A DNA stretch of 64,000 bases from AC-32 sp963717475 (GTDB taxonomy: Bacteria; Actinomycetota; Thermoleophilia; Gaiellales; Gaiellaceae): NCBI GenBank assembly GCA_963717475.1, contig OY970337.1, positions 2,666,001 through 2,730,000 on the forward strand, written 5' to 3'. A program made the position numbers and the translations under genes. Shown here piece by piece: positions 16,491 to 25,215 of this stretch. Numbering within the stretch: the first letter of the stretch is position 1; every line of letters starts with the position of its first letter. The notes below the pieces were generated by a model. That model was not told the DNA's origin. It searched no databases and saw only the letters and a list, made by a program, of their open reading frames with translations.

Positions 16491-16873
16491 CCTCCGTCGA
16501 GATCCCGTACTCGATCGCTTCGGCGCTGCCGTCGCTGACGGTGCTCGACATCACGAACGAGGTCCGCCGCGAGCTGCGCGCGTCCGGCTGCGGGGACGGG
16601 ATCGCCTACGTGTCGCCGCTGGACGAGATCGGCCTCGTCCGCGTGCAGGAGCGCGAGAGCGGGTTCTTCTGCGACCTCGAGGAGCTGCTGATGCGCCTCG
16701 TCCCCGAGGACGAGCGCGAGCGAGAGCGGCTCCTGTGCATGCTGCTCGGCCCGCGGACGGAGCAGATCCCCTTCGCCGCCGGCGACCTCTGCCTGGGCAG
16801 CTGGCAGCGCATTCTGCTGTTCGGCTTCGACCGCCCCACCGAGCCTCGCTGGGAGCTCACGCTTCTCGGGTAA
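16487..16873 (+). CDS. YjbQ/UPF0047-like protein lacking the usual active-site histidines
   Basis: 128 aa, ATGA overlap with ispH. Recognisable YjbQ elements: VLDITNEVRREL, SGCGDGIAYVSP, FCDLEELLMRLVP and the C-terminal GDLCLGSWQRILLFGFDRP. In characterised YjbQ proteins the central segment reads SPHTTA and a later segment carries an AHL; here they read SPLDEI and CMLLGP, so the conserved His residues are missing. The fold is probably retained but the reported thiamine-phosphate-synthase-like side activity is unlikely. Last gene of the hopanoid operon; role unknown. Confidence 0.75.
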   Translation: MTSVEIPYSIASALPSLTVLDITNEVRRELRASGCGDGIAYVSPLDEIGLVRVQERESGFFCDLEELLMRLVPEDERERERLLCMLLGPRTEQIPFAAGDLCLGSWQRILLFGFDRPTEPRWELTLLG

Positions 16874-16916
16874 CAACGCACGCGTCCAGAACGGACAGGT
16901 CCGCGAAGCGCCAAAA

Positions 16917-16933
16917 CCGGTGTCTGACACCGG
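16917..16933. repeat. 17-bp perfect palindrome in the gap after the hopanoid operon
   Basis: CCGGTGTC-T-GACACCGG, 8-bp arms, 44 nt after the yjbQ-like stop. It could act as a weak factor-independent terminator stem or a protein-binding site; no T-run follows. A related core, GGGGTCAGACCCC, occurs at about 10399 inside hpnD. Confidence 0.45.
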
Positions 16934-16985
16934 GGTTCGTCAATGGGAAGTTGTGGCCAATGTGTGTCGGTTTGTCCACAACCGT

Positions 16986-17015
16986 TTGAACGGGGCCCCT
17001 CTGGTCGGGCACACT
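16986..17015 (+). promoter_or_regulatory. Sigma-70-type promoter of the membrane/copper cluster, leaderless start
   Basis: -35 TTGAAC at 16986-16991, 18-nt spacer, -10 CACACT at 17010-17015. The GTG start codon of the next gene begins 6 nt after the -10, so the transcript would start at or next to the start codon. Confidence 0.55.
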
Positions 17016-17021
17016 GATGCT

Positions 17022-17687
17022 GTGCAGCGCGCGCGTCGGCACAACCGGATCTTCTCGGCTCTCGCGTTCGGGCTCCTTGCACTCGCGGCGGAGCTCGCCG
17101 GCCGCAGCCTGGCGCACCGGATCGACTTCGGACGGCATGTCAGCTCGCCGAGCTACTCCGGGGCCGACTACTACCCGTTCCTGCTCGGGGCGGTGAAACT
17201 CGGGGTTGCGCTACTGGCCGCGCGGGTCGTCTGGCGCTTCGTACGGGCACGAGCGGCCGCGCGCGCGGGACACCGCGTGCTCACCGCTCTCGGAAAGAGC
17301 TCCGGGCCCGCGCCGCGGGTCAAGCTCGAGCTCTCGCCGCGGCTTTGGCTGATGGCCTTCACGGTCACGTCGACCTTCGCCCTCGTCCACTTCGAGACCG
17401 AGCAGGCCGCCGCAGGCCGCTGGGGGCTCCTCTGGCCCTGGCTGCACACCTCGGCGCTGCCCGTCTTCGCCGTGCTCTCGGTGCTCGTCGCGCTCGCCTG
17501 GAGCGCGGTGTCGCGCTGGCTGAACGAGTACGAGCGCTACGCACGAGACACCTGCGCGCGGGCCGAGCGCCTGTCCGCAGCCGCTGCTGAGCCGACGCTC
17601 GTCCAGCCCCAGGCGCGTCTCGACCTTCCGCCTCGCAAGCTCTTCGGCCTCGCCTTCGAGAGCCGGCCGCCTCCGCTGCCCGCCTAG
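17022..17687 (+). CDS. Multi-pass membrane protein of unknown function
   Basis: 221 aa from GTG 17022, chosen because a promoter -10 lies 6 nt upstream; an in-frame upstream codon at 16920 would place the start before that promoter. About four predicted TM helices (FSALAFGLLALAAELAG, FLLGAVKLGVALLAAR, LWLMAFTVTSTFALVHF, ALPVFAVLSVLVALAW) and a basic, Ala-rich C-terminal tail ending in Pro-rich sequence. No family recognised. It heads a cluster that ends with a CopC-CopD fusion, so a role in copper or metal handling is possible but unproven. Confidence 0.75.
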   Translation: MQRARRHNRIFSALAFGLLALAAELAGRSLAHRIDFGRHVSSPSYSGADYYPFLLGAVKLGVALLAARVVWRFVRARAAARAGHRVLTALGKSSGPAPRVKLELSPRLWLMAFTVTSTFALVHFETEQAAAGRWGLLWPWLHTSALPVFAVLSVLVALAWSAVSRWLNEYERYARDTCARAERLSAAAAEPTLVQPQARLDLPPRKLFGLAFESRPPPLPA

Positions 17688-17747
17688 CCCGCGGTCACGC
17701 CCAGCGCCCGCGGGCCGTTCGTCGGCACCCACACGCGGGAGGTGGAA

Positions 17748-18023
17748 TTGAGCACGCAACTTGCAACCGAGAGGGCGGCCGTCCGGCGCAGATCGGCTCG
17801 CGCCCACGCCGTCTATGTCCTGGGCCCGGCGACGATGCTCGGCGGGGTCCTCTGGGCGTTCCTGCAGCCCTACCGGGTAACGCTGCTGCACCCGCGTGGC
17901 CAGAGCTTCTGGTGGCTCGCGATCGAGCCGCCGCTGCTCGTGGTCCTCGCCGGGATCGTGTTCGCGTTCCTGGTGGCGCCGGGCGTGATCGAGGATCTAG
18001 AAGCTGCCGAGGCCGAGCGCTGA
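17748..18023 (+). CDS. Small two-TM membrane protein
   Basis: 91 aa. The TTG at 17748 has GGGAGG 5 nt upstream, so I prefer it over the GTG at 17742, which overlaps that ribosome site. Two hydrophobic segments (VYVLGPATMLGGVLWAFL and PPLLVVLAGIVFAFLVA) and an acidic C-terminus (IEDLEAAEAER). The stop overlaps the ATG of the next gene (TGATG). Probably a subunit or partner of the membrane proteins around it; no family recognised. Confidence 0.65.
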   Translation: MSTQLATERAAVRRRSARAHAVYVLGPATMLGGVLWAFLQPYRVTLLHPRGQSFWWLAIEPPLLVVLAGIVFAFLVAPGVIEDLEAAEAER

Positions 18024-18607
18024 TGCAGCCGCCCGCCGAGTTCGTCCACTGGATGTTCGCGACCGGCGTCCTGCTCGTCGGCCTCTGCCTGCTCGCGCAG
18101 GCGATCGTCGGGGACGAGGTCTGGCGCCGGCGGGCGTGGCGGGCGTACCTGTGGCCGAGCCTCGCGTTCGCGATGGGCGTCCTGATGTGGCCGGTGATGG
18201 TCTTCTTCACGAACTCGACCATCCACATGCTCGCCCACGGCTCGTGGGCGCAGGTGCTGATGCTCGCGGGGGCGGCGGAGCTCGGCCTCGTGCGGGGGAA
18301 GCTGCACAGCCCCTACTGGCGCCTGACGATGCCGCTCATGTTCTTCGTCTCGGGCTCGGCTTTCCTGATCCACGAGCAGAACAGCTGGTTCTTCGCCCGC
18401 GCCGCGTTTCTGCACCACCTGATCGGCTGGACACTGGTTATCGGCGCGATCTTCCCGCTACTCGTGGTCTTCCGGCCGCGTTCGGCGGTCTGGCGGACCG
18501 GCTTCGCGCTGACCTTCGTCGTGCTCTCCGTGATGCTCTACAGCGACCGCGACACGGCGCCGATCTTCGGCCACCTCTCTCCCGAGGCGGGAGCGCAGCA
18601 CCGGTGA
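18023..18607 (+). CDS. His-rich multi-pass membrane protein in copper cluster
   Basis: 194 aa, about five or six TM helices. Several histidines lie at helix ends (FVHWMF, STIHMLAHG, LIHEQN, FLHHLIGW), and the C-terminus ends GHLSPEAGAQHR, which could bind copper or heme; this is inference from placement. ATG overlaps the previous stop; its own stop overlaps the CopC-CopD GTG, so expression is coupled. Resembles unnamed membrane proteins near copCD in Actinobacteria, but I cannot name a family. Confidence 0.7.
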   Translation: MQPPAEFVHWMFATGVLLVGLCLLAQAIVGDEVWRRRAWRAYLWPSLAFAMGVLMWPVMVFFTNSTIHMLAHGSWAQVLMLAGAAELGLVRGKLHSPYWRLTMPLMFFVSGSAFLIHEQNSWFFARAAFLHHLIGWTLVIGAIFPLLVVFRPRSAVWRTGFALTFVVLSVMLYSDRDTAPIFGHLSPEAGAQHR

Positions 18608-19912
18608 AGCGGGCTCTCCTGGCGATGACCGCGCTGGCGCTCGTCGCCCCGGCCTCGGCCTGGGCGCACGCGACGCTCGTCCAGACGAAGCCGGCGTTCG
18701 CGCAGCGGGTCGTGACCTCGCCCGGCCGGGTGCTGCTCCGCTTCGACCAGTCGGTCGAGGCGCTGCCGAACGCGATCACCGTCTACACGAGCAAGGGCCG
18801 CGTCGTCTCGGGCCAGACGAAGCCGAACGCCGATCCCCGGATCGTGACCGTGCCGCTGCAGAAGCTCGCGCGCGGCGGCTACACCGTCCGCTGGAGGGTG
18901 ACCTCGGCCGACAGCCACACGGTCTCGGGCGTCTTCACGTTCGGGGTCAGGCACCGCGCGCCGCCGGCGACCGAGGCCTTCGGATCCGCCGGGCCTGGGA
19001 CGGCCGAGCACGTGGTGCGCTGGCTCTACTTCCTCGCGCTGGCGCTCGTCGCAGGGGGCCTCGGCTTCCGCCTGCTGATCGCGCGAGGGCCGCTGCCGCC
19101 GGCCGCGGAGCGGCGCTTCTACCGGCTCGCAGGGCTCGGCGCGGTCGGCGCGATCGAGGTCGGGGTCGTCGCCTTCCTGCTCCGCGCCGAGGACGCTCTC
19201 CAGCTGCCGTTCGGGAACTTCCTCTACGGCGACCTCTCGCCGCTCGCGAAGATGCGCTTCGGGGTCGCTTTCGTCGCGATGACGCTGGGGTTCGTGCTGG
19301 TGAGCGCGCTCATGTTCCTCGCGTGGCTGACCGACCGGCCCGTGCTGCTCTGGCCCGCCTTCGTGGTCTCGGTGGTGTTCGCCTCCGGGCTCTCGCTCTC
19401 GGGCCATTCGGCGAGCGACGCCGGTCATTCCTGGCTCTCGGAGCTCGCGGACTGGGCGCACCTGTCCGCGGCGGCGCTCTGGGTCGGGGGGCTCGTGCAG
19501 CTCGCGTTCGTGGTCTGGCCGCTCGCGCCGGAGCTGCGGCGCGACGCGTTCCTGCGCTTCTCGAGGCTCGCGACGGTGCTGATCGCCGTCCTGCTCGACG
19601 GCCGGGATCTACCTGAGCGTCCTGCGGCTGCCGCGCGTCTCGGACCTCTGGACGGCCGGCTACGGCCAGGTGCTGCTCGTGAAGCTCGGGCTCGTCTCGG
19701 TCGCCCTGCTCTGGGGCGCGGCGCACCACTTCGTCGTGCGGCCGGCGCTCGAGCGAGGCGCGCCGCTCTTCGCCGGGCTGCCGCGGAGCCTCATCGGCGA
19801 GAGCGCGGTCGGGATGGCGATCCTGCTCGTCGCCGCGGTCCTGGTGGAGTCGAATCCGCCGCCGCGGCCGCCGACCGCACCGCCGGTCGCGCTACACGCC
19901 CCGGCGCCGTAG
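18604..19912 (+). CDS. CopC-CopD fusion copper-resistance protein, frame broken by one inserted base near 19597
   Basis: If the extra G at 19597 is ignored the product is about 435 aa. Signal peptide ending ASAWA, then a mature N-terminus HATLVQTKP, the histidine used by CopC for Cu(II). Asp and His of the same site are visible in TSADSHTVSGVF. A linker leads to a CopD membrane domain (about residues 130-410, roughly eight TM helices) with LSGHSASDAGHSW. Frame 1 ends its conserved sequence at ATVLIAVLL; it resumes at TAGIYLSVLRLPRVSDL. The break has the same context (CTC-G-A) as in shc. Likely copper acquisition or tolerance. Confidence 0.85.
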
Positions 19913-20794
19913 CGCGAGCACGTCGGCGACGAACGTTTTCGTCCCCGCGTGCACGCCGTCGCGCCGCACGGAGGCCGGGCCCTGGTACCACGCCGCGAGC
20001 GCGAGCGACTCGTTGCCGTGGAACTCACGCAACACCTCCCGGAGGAAGACGACGCCGATCCGGATCCCGCCCGACACGGTCCAGGGCACGTGCTTGCGAA
20101 GGAGCACCGTCTCGACGTACGCCTTCGTGCTCGGGAGCACCTGCATCACGCCGCGTGCGCCGGAAGGCGAGACGAGCCCCGGCTGGTTGCCGGACTCCAT
20201 CCACGCGATCGCGCGCACGAGGCCCGGGTCGACGCGGTAGACGGCCGCCCAGTGCTGCAGCAGGCCGCGCACGCCGGTGGGCGCCGGTCCCGCCACGGCC
20301 TTGCCGATCGACAGCTCCGGGCGGCCGCGCGCGAGGGCGCTCAGCGTGTGCGGTCCCGCGATCCCGTCGACCGCGAGCCGGCGGGAGCGCTGGTATCGGC
20401 GCAGGGCCTTCGCCGTGGCGGCGTCGAAGTAGCCGTCGACGGGCACGAGCAGCCCGCGCCGCGCGAGCAGGAACTGGAGCACGGAGACGTCCCAGCCGAA
20501 CCTGCCGACGCGTAGCGTCCGCCTCCCGAAGAGCGGCGCACCGAGCGGCCCGAGCGCGCGGCGTGTCTTCGGCCCCGGGAGCCCGTCCACGAAGATGCCG
20601 GTCCGGCGCTGAAAGGCCTTCGTCGCGCGGACCGTCATAGGGCCGGCGATCGCGTCGATCGAGCCGTTGTAGAGCCCGTACGCGCGCAGGGCGACCTGGA
20701 GCCCCGCGATCTGGGGGTTCGAGGCATGCGCGGCCGCCGCGAACGTGAATGCCATCAGCGACGCCGCGCAGAGGGCGGCGGCTCTGCGGGTCAC
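19892..20794 (-). CDS. Secreted lytic transglycosylase with two peptidoglycan-binding domains
   Basis: 300 aa, GTG start. Signal peptide MTRRAAALCAASLMAFTFAA...AHA. Two PG_binding_1 repeats (about 30-90 and 95-150: LQVALRAYGLYNGSIDAIAG and LQFLLARRGLLVPVDGYFD). C-terminal SLT domain with the catalytic Glu in AIAWMESGNQPGLVSPSGA and the GVMQVLP motif. Cleaves glycan strands of peptidoglycan. Convergent with copCD and overlapping its 3' end by 21 bp. Confidence 0.9.
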   Translation of the reverse strand: MTRRAAALCAASLMAFTFAAAAHASNPQIAGLQVALRAYGLYNGSIDAIAGPMTVRATKAFQRRTGIFVDGLPGPKTRRALGPLGAPLFGRRTLRVGRFGWDVSVLQFLLARRGLLVPVDGYFDAATAKALRRYQRSRRLAVDGIAGPHTLSALARGRPELSIGKAVAGPAPTGVRGLLQHWAAVYRVDPGLVRAIAWMESGNQPGLVSPSGARGVMQVLPSTKAYVETVLLRKHVPWTVSGGIRIGVVFLREVLREFHGNESLALAAWYQGPASVRRDGVHAGTKTFVADVLALRRRGV

Positions 20795-20844
20795 GAGCGG
20801 ACCCCGTTCGCGAACGGCGCCGCGTTTCCTCTAACGTCGAGCCC

Positions 20845-21876
20845 GTGCGCTGGGCGATCTCAGGCGGCGCAGGCTTCCTCGGCCTGCACCTCGCGCGGCG
20901 GCTCGTCGCCGACGGCCACGAGGTGCGCACGCTCGACGTCGCGCCGCTCGACGATCCCGACCTCGAGCGCGACGTCGAAGAGCTGCGCGGCGACGTTCGA
21001 GATCCGTCAGCCGCCGCCCGGCTCGTCGAGGGCGCCGACGTGCTCGTCCACGCGGCAGCCGCCCTGCCGATCCAGGCCTCGCGCGAGTCGATCCGCTCCG
21101 TGAACGTGGACGGCGCCGCAGTCACGCTGGTCGCGGCGCTCGAGGCGGGAGTCCGCCGCGCCGTCCTGATCTCCTCGACCGCGGTCTACGGCGTCCCGAA
21201 GCACCACCCGCTGCGCGAGGACGCGCCGCTCGTCGGGGTCGGCCACTACGGCGAGTCGAAGATCGAGGCCGAGCGCGTGGCGCGGCGGGTCGCCCGCCGC
21301 GGGCTCGAGGTCGTCGTCCTGCGCCCGAAGACCTTCGTCGGCCCGGAGCGCCTCGGCGTCTTCGAGATCCTGTTCGACTGGATTCGCGAGGGCCGGCGCA
21401 TACCGATCCTCGGCGACGGCTCGAACCGCTACCAGCTGCTCGCGGTCGAGGACCTCGTCGACGCGACCGTGAGCGCGGCGGAGGCCGACGTCGCCGGCGA
21501 GACCTTCAATATTGGCGCCGCCGAGTTCGGCACCGTCCGCTCCGATCTCGAAGGGCTGATCGCGCACGCGGGCTCCGGGAGCCGGCTGCGGCCGGTTCCT
21601 GCGAAGCCGGCCGAGCTCGCGCTGCGGACGCTCGAGGTGGCGCGGCTCTCACCGCTCGCCGAGTGGCATTACCGCACCGCGCACCGCGACTCGTACGTCG
21701 ACATCTCCAAGGCGCAGCGCGAGCTCGGCTACGCCCCGCGGCTCTCGAACGAGCGGGCGCTCTGCGAGACCTACGACTGGTACCTGGCCCACCGCGAGGA
21801 GCTGCGCGCGGCGGGCGTCACGCACAGGGTCCCGTGGGACCAGCGCGCGCTCGGTCTGCTGAAGAAAGTCTCCTAG
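20845..21876 (+). CDS. NAD-dependent epimerase/dehydratase (extended SDR)
   Basis: 343 aa from GTG 20845, which puts the Rossmann strand at the N-terminus (VRWAISGGAGFLGLHLARRL). Catalytic Ser-Ser-Thr in LISSTAVYG and YxxxK in YGESK. C-terminal substrate domain includes RPKTFVGPERLGVFEILFDW and NIGAAEFG. Typical of nucleotide-sugar epimerases or HpnA-like sugar epimerases; the substrate cannot be told. A CTAACG hexamer 8 nt upstream and no Shine-Dalgarno suggest leaderless expression. Convergent with the subtilase, 4-bp overlap. Confidence 0.85.
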   Translation: MRWAISGGAGFLGLHLARRLVADGHEVRTLDVAPLDDPDLERDVEELRGDVRDPSAAARLVEGADVLVHAAAALPIQASRESIRSVNVDGAAVTLVAALEAGVRRAVLISSTAVYGVPKHHPLREDAPLVGVGHYGESKIEAERVARRVARRGLEVVVLRPKTFVGPERLGVFEILFDWIREGRRIPILGDGSNRYQLLAVEDLVDATVSAAEADVAGETFNIGAAEFGTVRSDLEGLIAHAGSGSRLRPVPAKPAELALRTLEVARLSPLAEWHYRTAHRDSYVDISKAQRELGYAPRLSNERALCETYDWYLAHREELRAAGVTHRVPWDQRALGLLKKVS

Positions 21877-23621
21877 TCGCCGTCGCCGGAGTCGGCGAAG
21901 ATCTTCCACCACGGCGCGTCGCTCCAGGAGACGTCCGACCAGGAGACATCGCTCCACGAGACGTCGCTCCAGGAGACATCCGACCACGAGACTGCGCTCC
22001 AGGAGACGAGCGACCACGCCGCGCCGGCCCAGCCGTCGCTCCAGGAGACGTCGTTCCAGGTGCGCGAGGCCTTCGCCTCCGCAAGCCAGGCCGCGTCGTC
22101 GAAGATCACGCCGTCGCCCGTCGGGTCGGCGACCAGGAAGCGGTCGAGCCCGCGGTTGGGGTTCGGCGGAACAGCGACCCCGACCGCCGCGGGAGCGGAG
22201 ACCTCGCCGACGCCCGCGGCGAAGTTGCGCACCTTGCGCAGCGTCTGCGCGCTCAGCATCAGGGCGCCCTTGACCTGGTCCGGGCTCAGGTTCGGGCGCA
22301 ATGCGAGCAGGTCGGAGACGATGCCGGAGACGATCGGCGCCGAGAGCGAGGTGCCCGACAGCGTCATGTACGTGCCGTCCGGGCCGTCGACGAGCTTGCC
22401 CTTGAGCGTCGGGTCGGTCGCCAGCGTGGAGCCGCTCGGGACCGGGCCCGTGATCGTGCGGCCCGGCGCGCTCAGCTCGGGCTTCGCGAAGCCGTCGTAC
22501 GTGAAGCCCCAGGCCGACCAGTTGGGCACGTCGGCGCGCTCGGTATTCGTCGAGTTGTGCACGTCGAGCGCTCCGACCGTGATCACGAACGGGTCGTTGG
22601 CAGGCGCATAGCCCATCCGCACCGACTTGCCGCCGTTGCCGTAGTTCCCTGCCGACGTGACGACGACCACTCCGGAGAGCCAGAGCTTCTCGACCGCCTT
22701 GTCGAGCGGGTCCCAGCGGAAGCTCGACGCGGTTCCGGAATGGAGCGAGAGGTTGGCCACGCGGATGCCGTACTGCTCGTGGTTCTGGAGGATCCACTGC
22801 GCCGCGCGAATGACGTCGCTCGTCTTCGCCATTCCCTGGTCGTCCATGACGTCGAGGGAGACGATCCCGGCAGTCGGGGCGGCGCCGGTGTAGCTGGGCG
22901 ACGAGCCGGCCGCCAGCCCGGCCACGAGCGTGCCGTGCCCGAAGCCGTCGCCCGGTGAGTTGTTCGGAAGCGTCGTCAGGTCGACCTGCGCGAGCACGCG
23001 GTCGCCGAAATCGCTGCGGTCGGCCTCGATGCCCGAATCGATGAAGGCGATCGCCGGGGCGGGGCCGTCGACATGCGGGCCGCTGCCGCACCGGTTCCTC
23101 TGCCGGCAGTCTCCCGGCCAGAGCTGGTCGACCCCGACCGCCTTCGTCCAGACCTGGTCGGAGCCGTACTGCGCGTTGTTGCGCCGCGCGTCGAGGACGA
23201 CGGGGTTGTCGGGCGTGATCACGAGCCCCGGCTGGTCGGCGAGCTGCGTCAGGTCCTGCGCCTGCACGACGCCGGCCGCGGCGTCGACGATGCCGAGAGG
23301 CCGGGAAGAGTCGCCGAGCTGGTCGAGCGCGCTCTGCGCGTCCCCCGCGCCGTCGGCGCTCTGGACGATCACGTGGACCGAGGCGTTCGGCGTCTCCGCC
23401 GCGGCGCGCTCGAGGGACGGCGCGACGTAGCTCCTCGCTCCGTGCTCCCTGCTGCCGCGGGCGCCGGCTGCGAAAGGAGCGGCGAGCGCCAGGAGCAGGA
23501 GCACCACGAAGCCGCGCCTGAGGGAGCTGCGCCGGCCGTCCGAGCCCCGGCCTCCTCTGCGCGCGCCCCAGAGACCGCTTGCGCGCGACTCGCCCCCGGT
23601 TCCGCCCTTTTGCTCCTGCAA
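21873..23621 (-). CDS. Secreted subtilisin-like serine protease (S8) with Trp-Ser-Asp repeat tail
   Basis: About 582 aa from a TTG at 23621 with GGAAGGGGA 5 nt upstream; further upstream in-frame starts are less supported. Signal peptide around RRGFVVLLLLALAAPFAAGA, an I9-like prodomain, then the triad: Asp in IAFIDSGIE, His in GFGHGTLVAG, Ser in LSGTSLSAPI. Asn oxyanion residue in TSAGNYGN. The C-terminus carries five to eight SWSDV/SWS repeats and ends WWKIFADSGDGD. Extracellular protease; the tail may be a surface or aggregation module. Gene is divergent from the aminotransferase. Confidence 0.92.
   Translation of the reverse strand: MQEQKGGTGGESRASGLWGARRGGRGSDGRRSSLRRGFVVLLLLALAAPFAAGARGSREHGARSYVAPSLERAAAETPNASVHVIVQSADGAGDAQSALDQLGDSSRPLGIVDAAAGVVQAQDLTQLADQPGLVITPDNPVVLDARRNNAQYGSDQVWTKAVGVDQLWPGDCRQRNRCGSGPHVDGPAPAIAFIDSGIEADRSDFGDRVLAQVDLTTLPNNSPGDGFGHGTLVAGLAAGSSPSYTGAAPTAGIVSLDVMDDQGMAKTSDVIRAAQWILQNHEQYGIRVANLSLHSGTASSFRWDPLDKAVEKLWLSGVVVVTSAGNYGNGGKSVRMGYAPANDPFVITVGALDVHNSTNTERADVPNWSAWGFTYDGFAKPELSAPGRTITGPVPSGSTLATDPTLKGKLVDGPDGTYMTLSGTSLSAPIVSGIVSDLLALRPNLSPDQVKGALMLSAQTLRKVRNFAAGVGEVSAPAAVGVAVPPNPNRGLDRFLVADPTGDGVIFDDAAWLAEAKASRTWNDVSWSDGWAGAAWSLVSWSAVSWSDVSWSDVSWSDVSWSDVSWSDAPWWKIFADSGDGD
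21916..22010 (-). repeat. 15-bp tandem repeat encoding SWSDV units
   Basis: About five to six imperfect 15-bp units in the 3' end of the subtilase gene. Units differ mainly at synonymous sites (GTC/GTG, TCG/AGC), so the protein repeat is conserved better than the DNA, which suggests selection on the peptide. Confidence 0.8.
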
Positions 23622-23729
23622 CCGATTCCCCTTCCCCGTGTCTCGGTGCGTTGCGCCGTTCAGAACTGCGCAGAACCTAGGCCGAAGGAGGAGTCGGCCC
23701 ATCACCCTGATAGGGGATTCGCCGCCCGA

Positions 23730-23757
23730 TTCACTCGATCGAGGGATCAGGAATACT
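23730..23757 (+). promoter_or_regulatory. Candidate promoter of the kynureninase-like gene
   Basis: TTCACT at 23730-23735 and AATACT at 23752-23757, 16-nt spacer. The -10 ends 8 nt before the GTG start, consistent with a leaderless mRNA. Confidence 0.4.
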
Positions 23758-23765
23758 CGCTGCCC

Positions 23766-24902
23766 GTGCGCGACCTGCTCGACTACCGCGACGGCTTTCC
23801 GATCCTCGCGGAGACGACGTACCTGATCAACCACTCGCTCGGCGCGATGCCTGCCGAGGCCGAACAGCGGCTACTGGCCTATGCGCATGCCTGGAAGACA
23901 CGCGGCGTGCTCGCCTGGGAGGAGGGCTGGTGGGAGCTCCCGCTCACGGTCGGCGACCAGATCGGGCGCCTGATCGGAGCGCCCGCCGGAAGCGTCTCGA
24001 TGCACCAGAACGTGACGATTGCCGAAGCGGTCGTTCTCTCCTGCTTCGCGTTCGACGGCGCTCGTCGGCGCGTCGTCTACGAGGAAGGCAACTTTCCCTC
24101 GGTTCGCTATCTGTACCAGGCTGCCCGCGGCGCCGAGATCGTCGTCGCGCCGGACGACGAGGGCGTGGTGGAGGCGATCGACGAGCGCACCCTGCTCGTG
24201 CCGGTCACGCACGTTCTCTTCCGGACCGGGGGGATCCAGGACGTCGAGGCGATCGTCGCCCGGGCGCACGAGGCGGGCGCTCTGGTCGTGCTCGACGCCT
24301 ACCAGTCGGTCGGCACGGTTCCGCTGGACGTGACCGCGCTCGGAGTCGACTTCGCCGTCGGCGGGTCGGTCAAGTGGCTCTGCGGCGGGCCGGGGGCGGC
24401 GTGGCTCTACGTGCGGCCCGATCTGGCGCAGACCCTCGAGCCGGCCCTGACCGGCTGGCACGCGCACGCGCGGCCCTTCGCATTCGAGCCCGAGCACGAG
24501 TACGCGGAAGGAGCCTGGCGCTTCCTGACCGGGACGCCGAACGTGCCGGCGCTGTACGCGGCCACCGCCGGCTACGACGTGATCGAGGAGGTCGGCGTCG
24601 AGCGAATCCGCGCGCGCTCGCTCGAGCAGACGACTCTGCTCATCCGGCTCCTGGAGGAGGCCGGCCTCGAGATCGTCAGCCCACGCGAGCCTGCGGAGCG
24701 CGGCGGCACCGTGGTCGTCCGCGTCTCGGATCCCGACGGCGTCTGCGCGGAGCTCGCGGCGCGGGGAACCATCTGCGACAGCCGGCCCGAGGTCGGCCTG
24801 CGGCTCGGCCCGCACTTCTTCAACACCGACGACGAGCTGCGCTTCGCGGTCGAGCAGATCGCCGAATTAGCGAGGAGTAGGATCGCCGGGACCCCGAGTT
24901 AG
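23766..24902 (+). CDS. PLP-dependent class V aminotransferase / kynureninase-like enzyme
   Basis: 378 aa from GTG 23766. Fold-type I features: N-terminal TYLINHSLGAMP, cofactor-phosphate contact SVSMHQNVT, Asp in VVLDAYQSVG, and the Schiff-base lysine in VGGSVKWLCGGPG (about residue 205). The C-terminal domain has RVSDPDGVCAELAARG and LRLGPHFFNT, typical of kynureninase and related family members. Substrate not certain. A Shine-Dalgarno is absent; a -10-like AATACT lies 8 nt upstream. Followed after 10 nt by a small conserved protein. Confidence 0.82.
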   Translation: MRDLLDYRDGFPILAETTYLINHSLGAMPAEAEQRLLAYAHAWKTRGVLAWEEGWWELPLTVGDQIGRLIGAPAGSVSMHQNVTIAEAVVLSCFAFDGARRRVVYEEGNFPSVRYLYQAARGAEIVVAPDDEGVVEAIDERTLLVPVTHVLFRTGGIQDVEAIVARAHEAGALVVLDAYQSVGTVPLDVTALGVDFAVGGSVKWLCGGPGAAWLYVRPDLAQTLEPALTGWHAHARPFAFEPEHEYAEGAWRFLTGTPNVPALYAATAGYDVIEEVGVERIRARSLEQTTLLIRLLEEAGLEIVSPREPAERGGTVVVRVSDPDGVCAELAARGTICDSRPEVGLRLGPHFFNTDDELRFAVEQIAELARSRIAGTPS

Positions 24903-24912
24903 GAGGACCGGA

Positions 24913-25215
24913 ATGGCGAAGTACGTGGCGCTGACCGTGCGCAAGCTCAAGCCCGGCACCTACGACGACTGGCGCAAGGCGTGGGAGGGTGACCGCTCTG
25001 ACTTTCCCGAGGGAGCGCACGCCTACGTGTGCAGGAACATGAAGGACGCCGACGAGATCGTCGCGTTCGGGATGCTCGAGACCGACGACATCAGCCAGAT
25101 GGGCTCGGACGAGATGCGCCAGGCCCAGGACGAGCGCGCGCAGGCGATGGCGCCGTACGTCGAGTCCGTCGGCGCGGACGCTGTCTACGAGGTCATCGAC
25201 GAGGTCAGCAACTGA
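24913..25215 (+). CDS. Small ABM-like (dimeric alpha/beta barrel) protein
   Basis: 100 aa with a strong ribosome site (AGGAGGACCGGA). Sequence pattern VALTVRKLKPGTYDDWRKAW, DEIVAFGMLET and YVESVGADAVYEVIDE is that of ferredoxin-like dimeric alpha/beta barrel domains related to antibiotic-biosynthesis monooxygenases. No cofactor or catalytic residue can be assigned. Probably co-transcribed with the aminotransferase; overlaps the convergent DUF72 gene by 31 bp. Confidence 0.75.
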   Translation: MAKYVALTVRKLKPGTYDDWRKAWEGDRSDFPEGAHAYVCRNMKDADEIVAFGMLETDDISQMGSDEMRQAQDERAQAMAPYVESVGADAVYEVIDEVSN

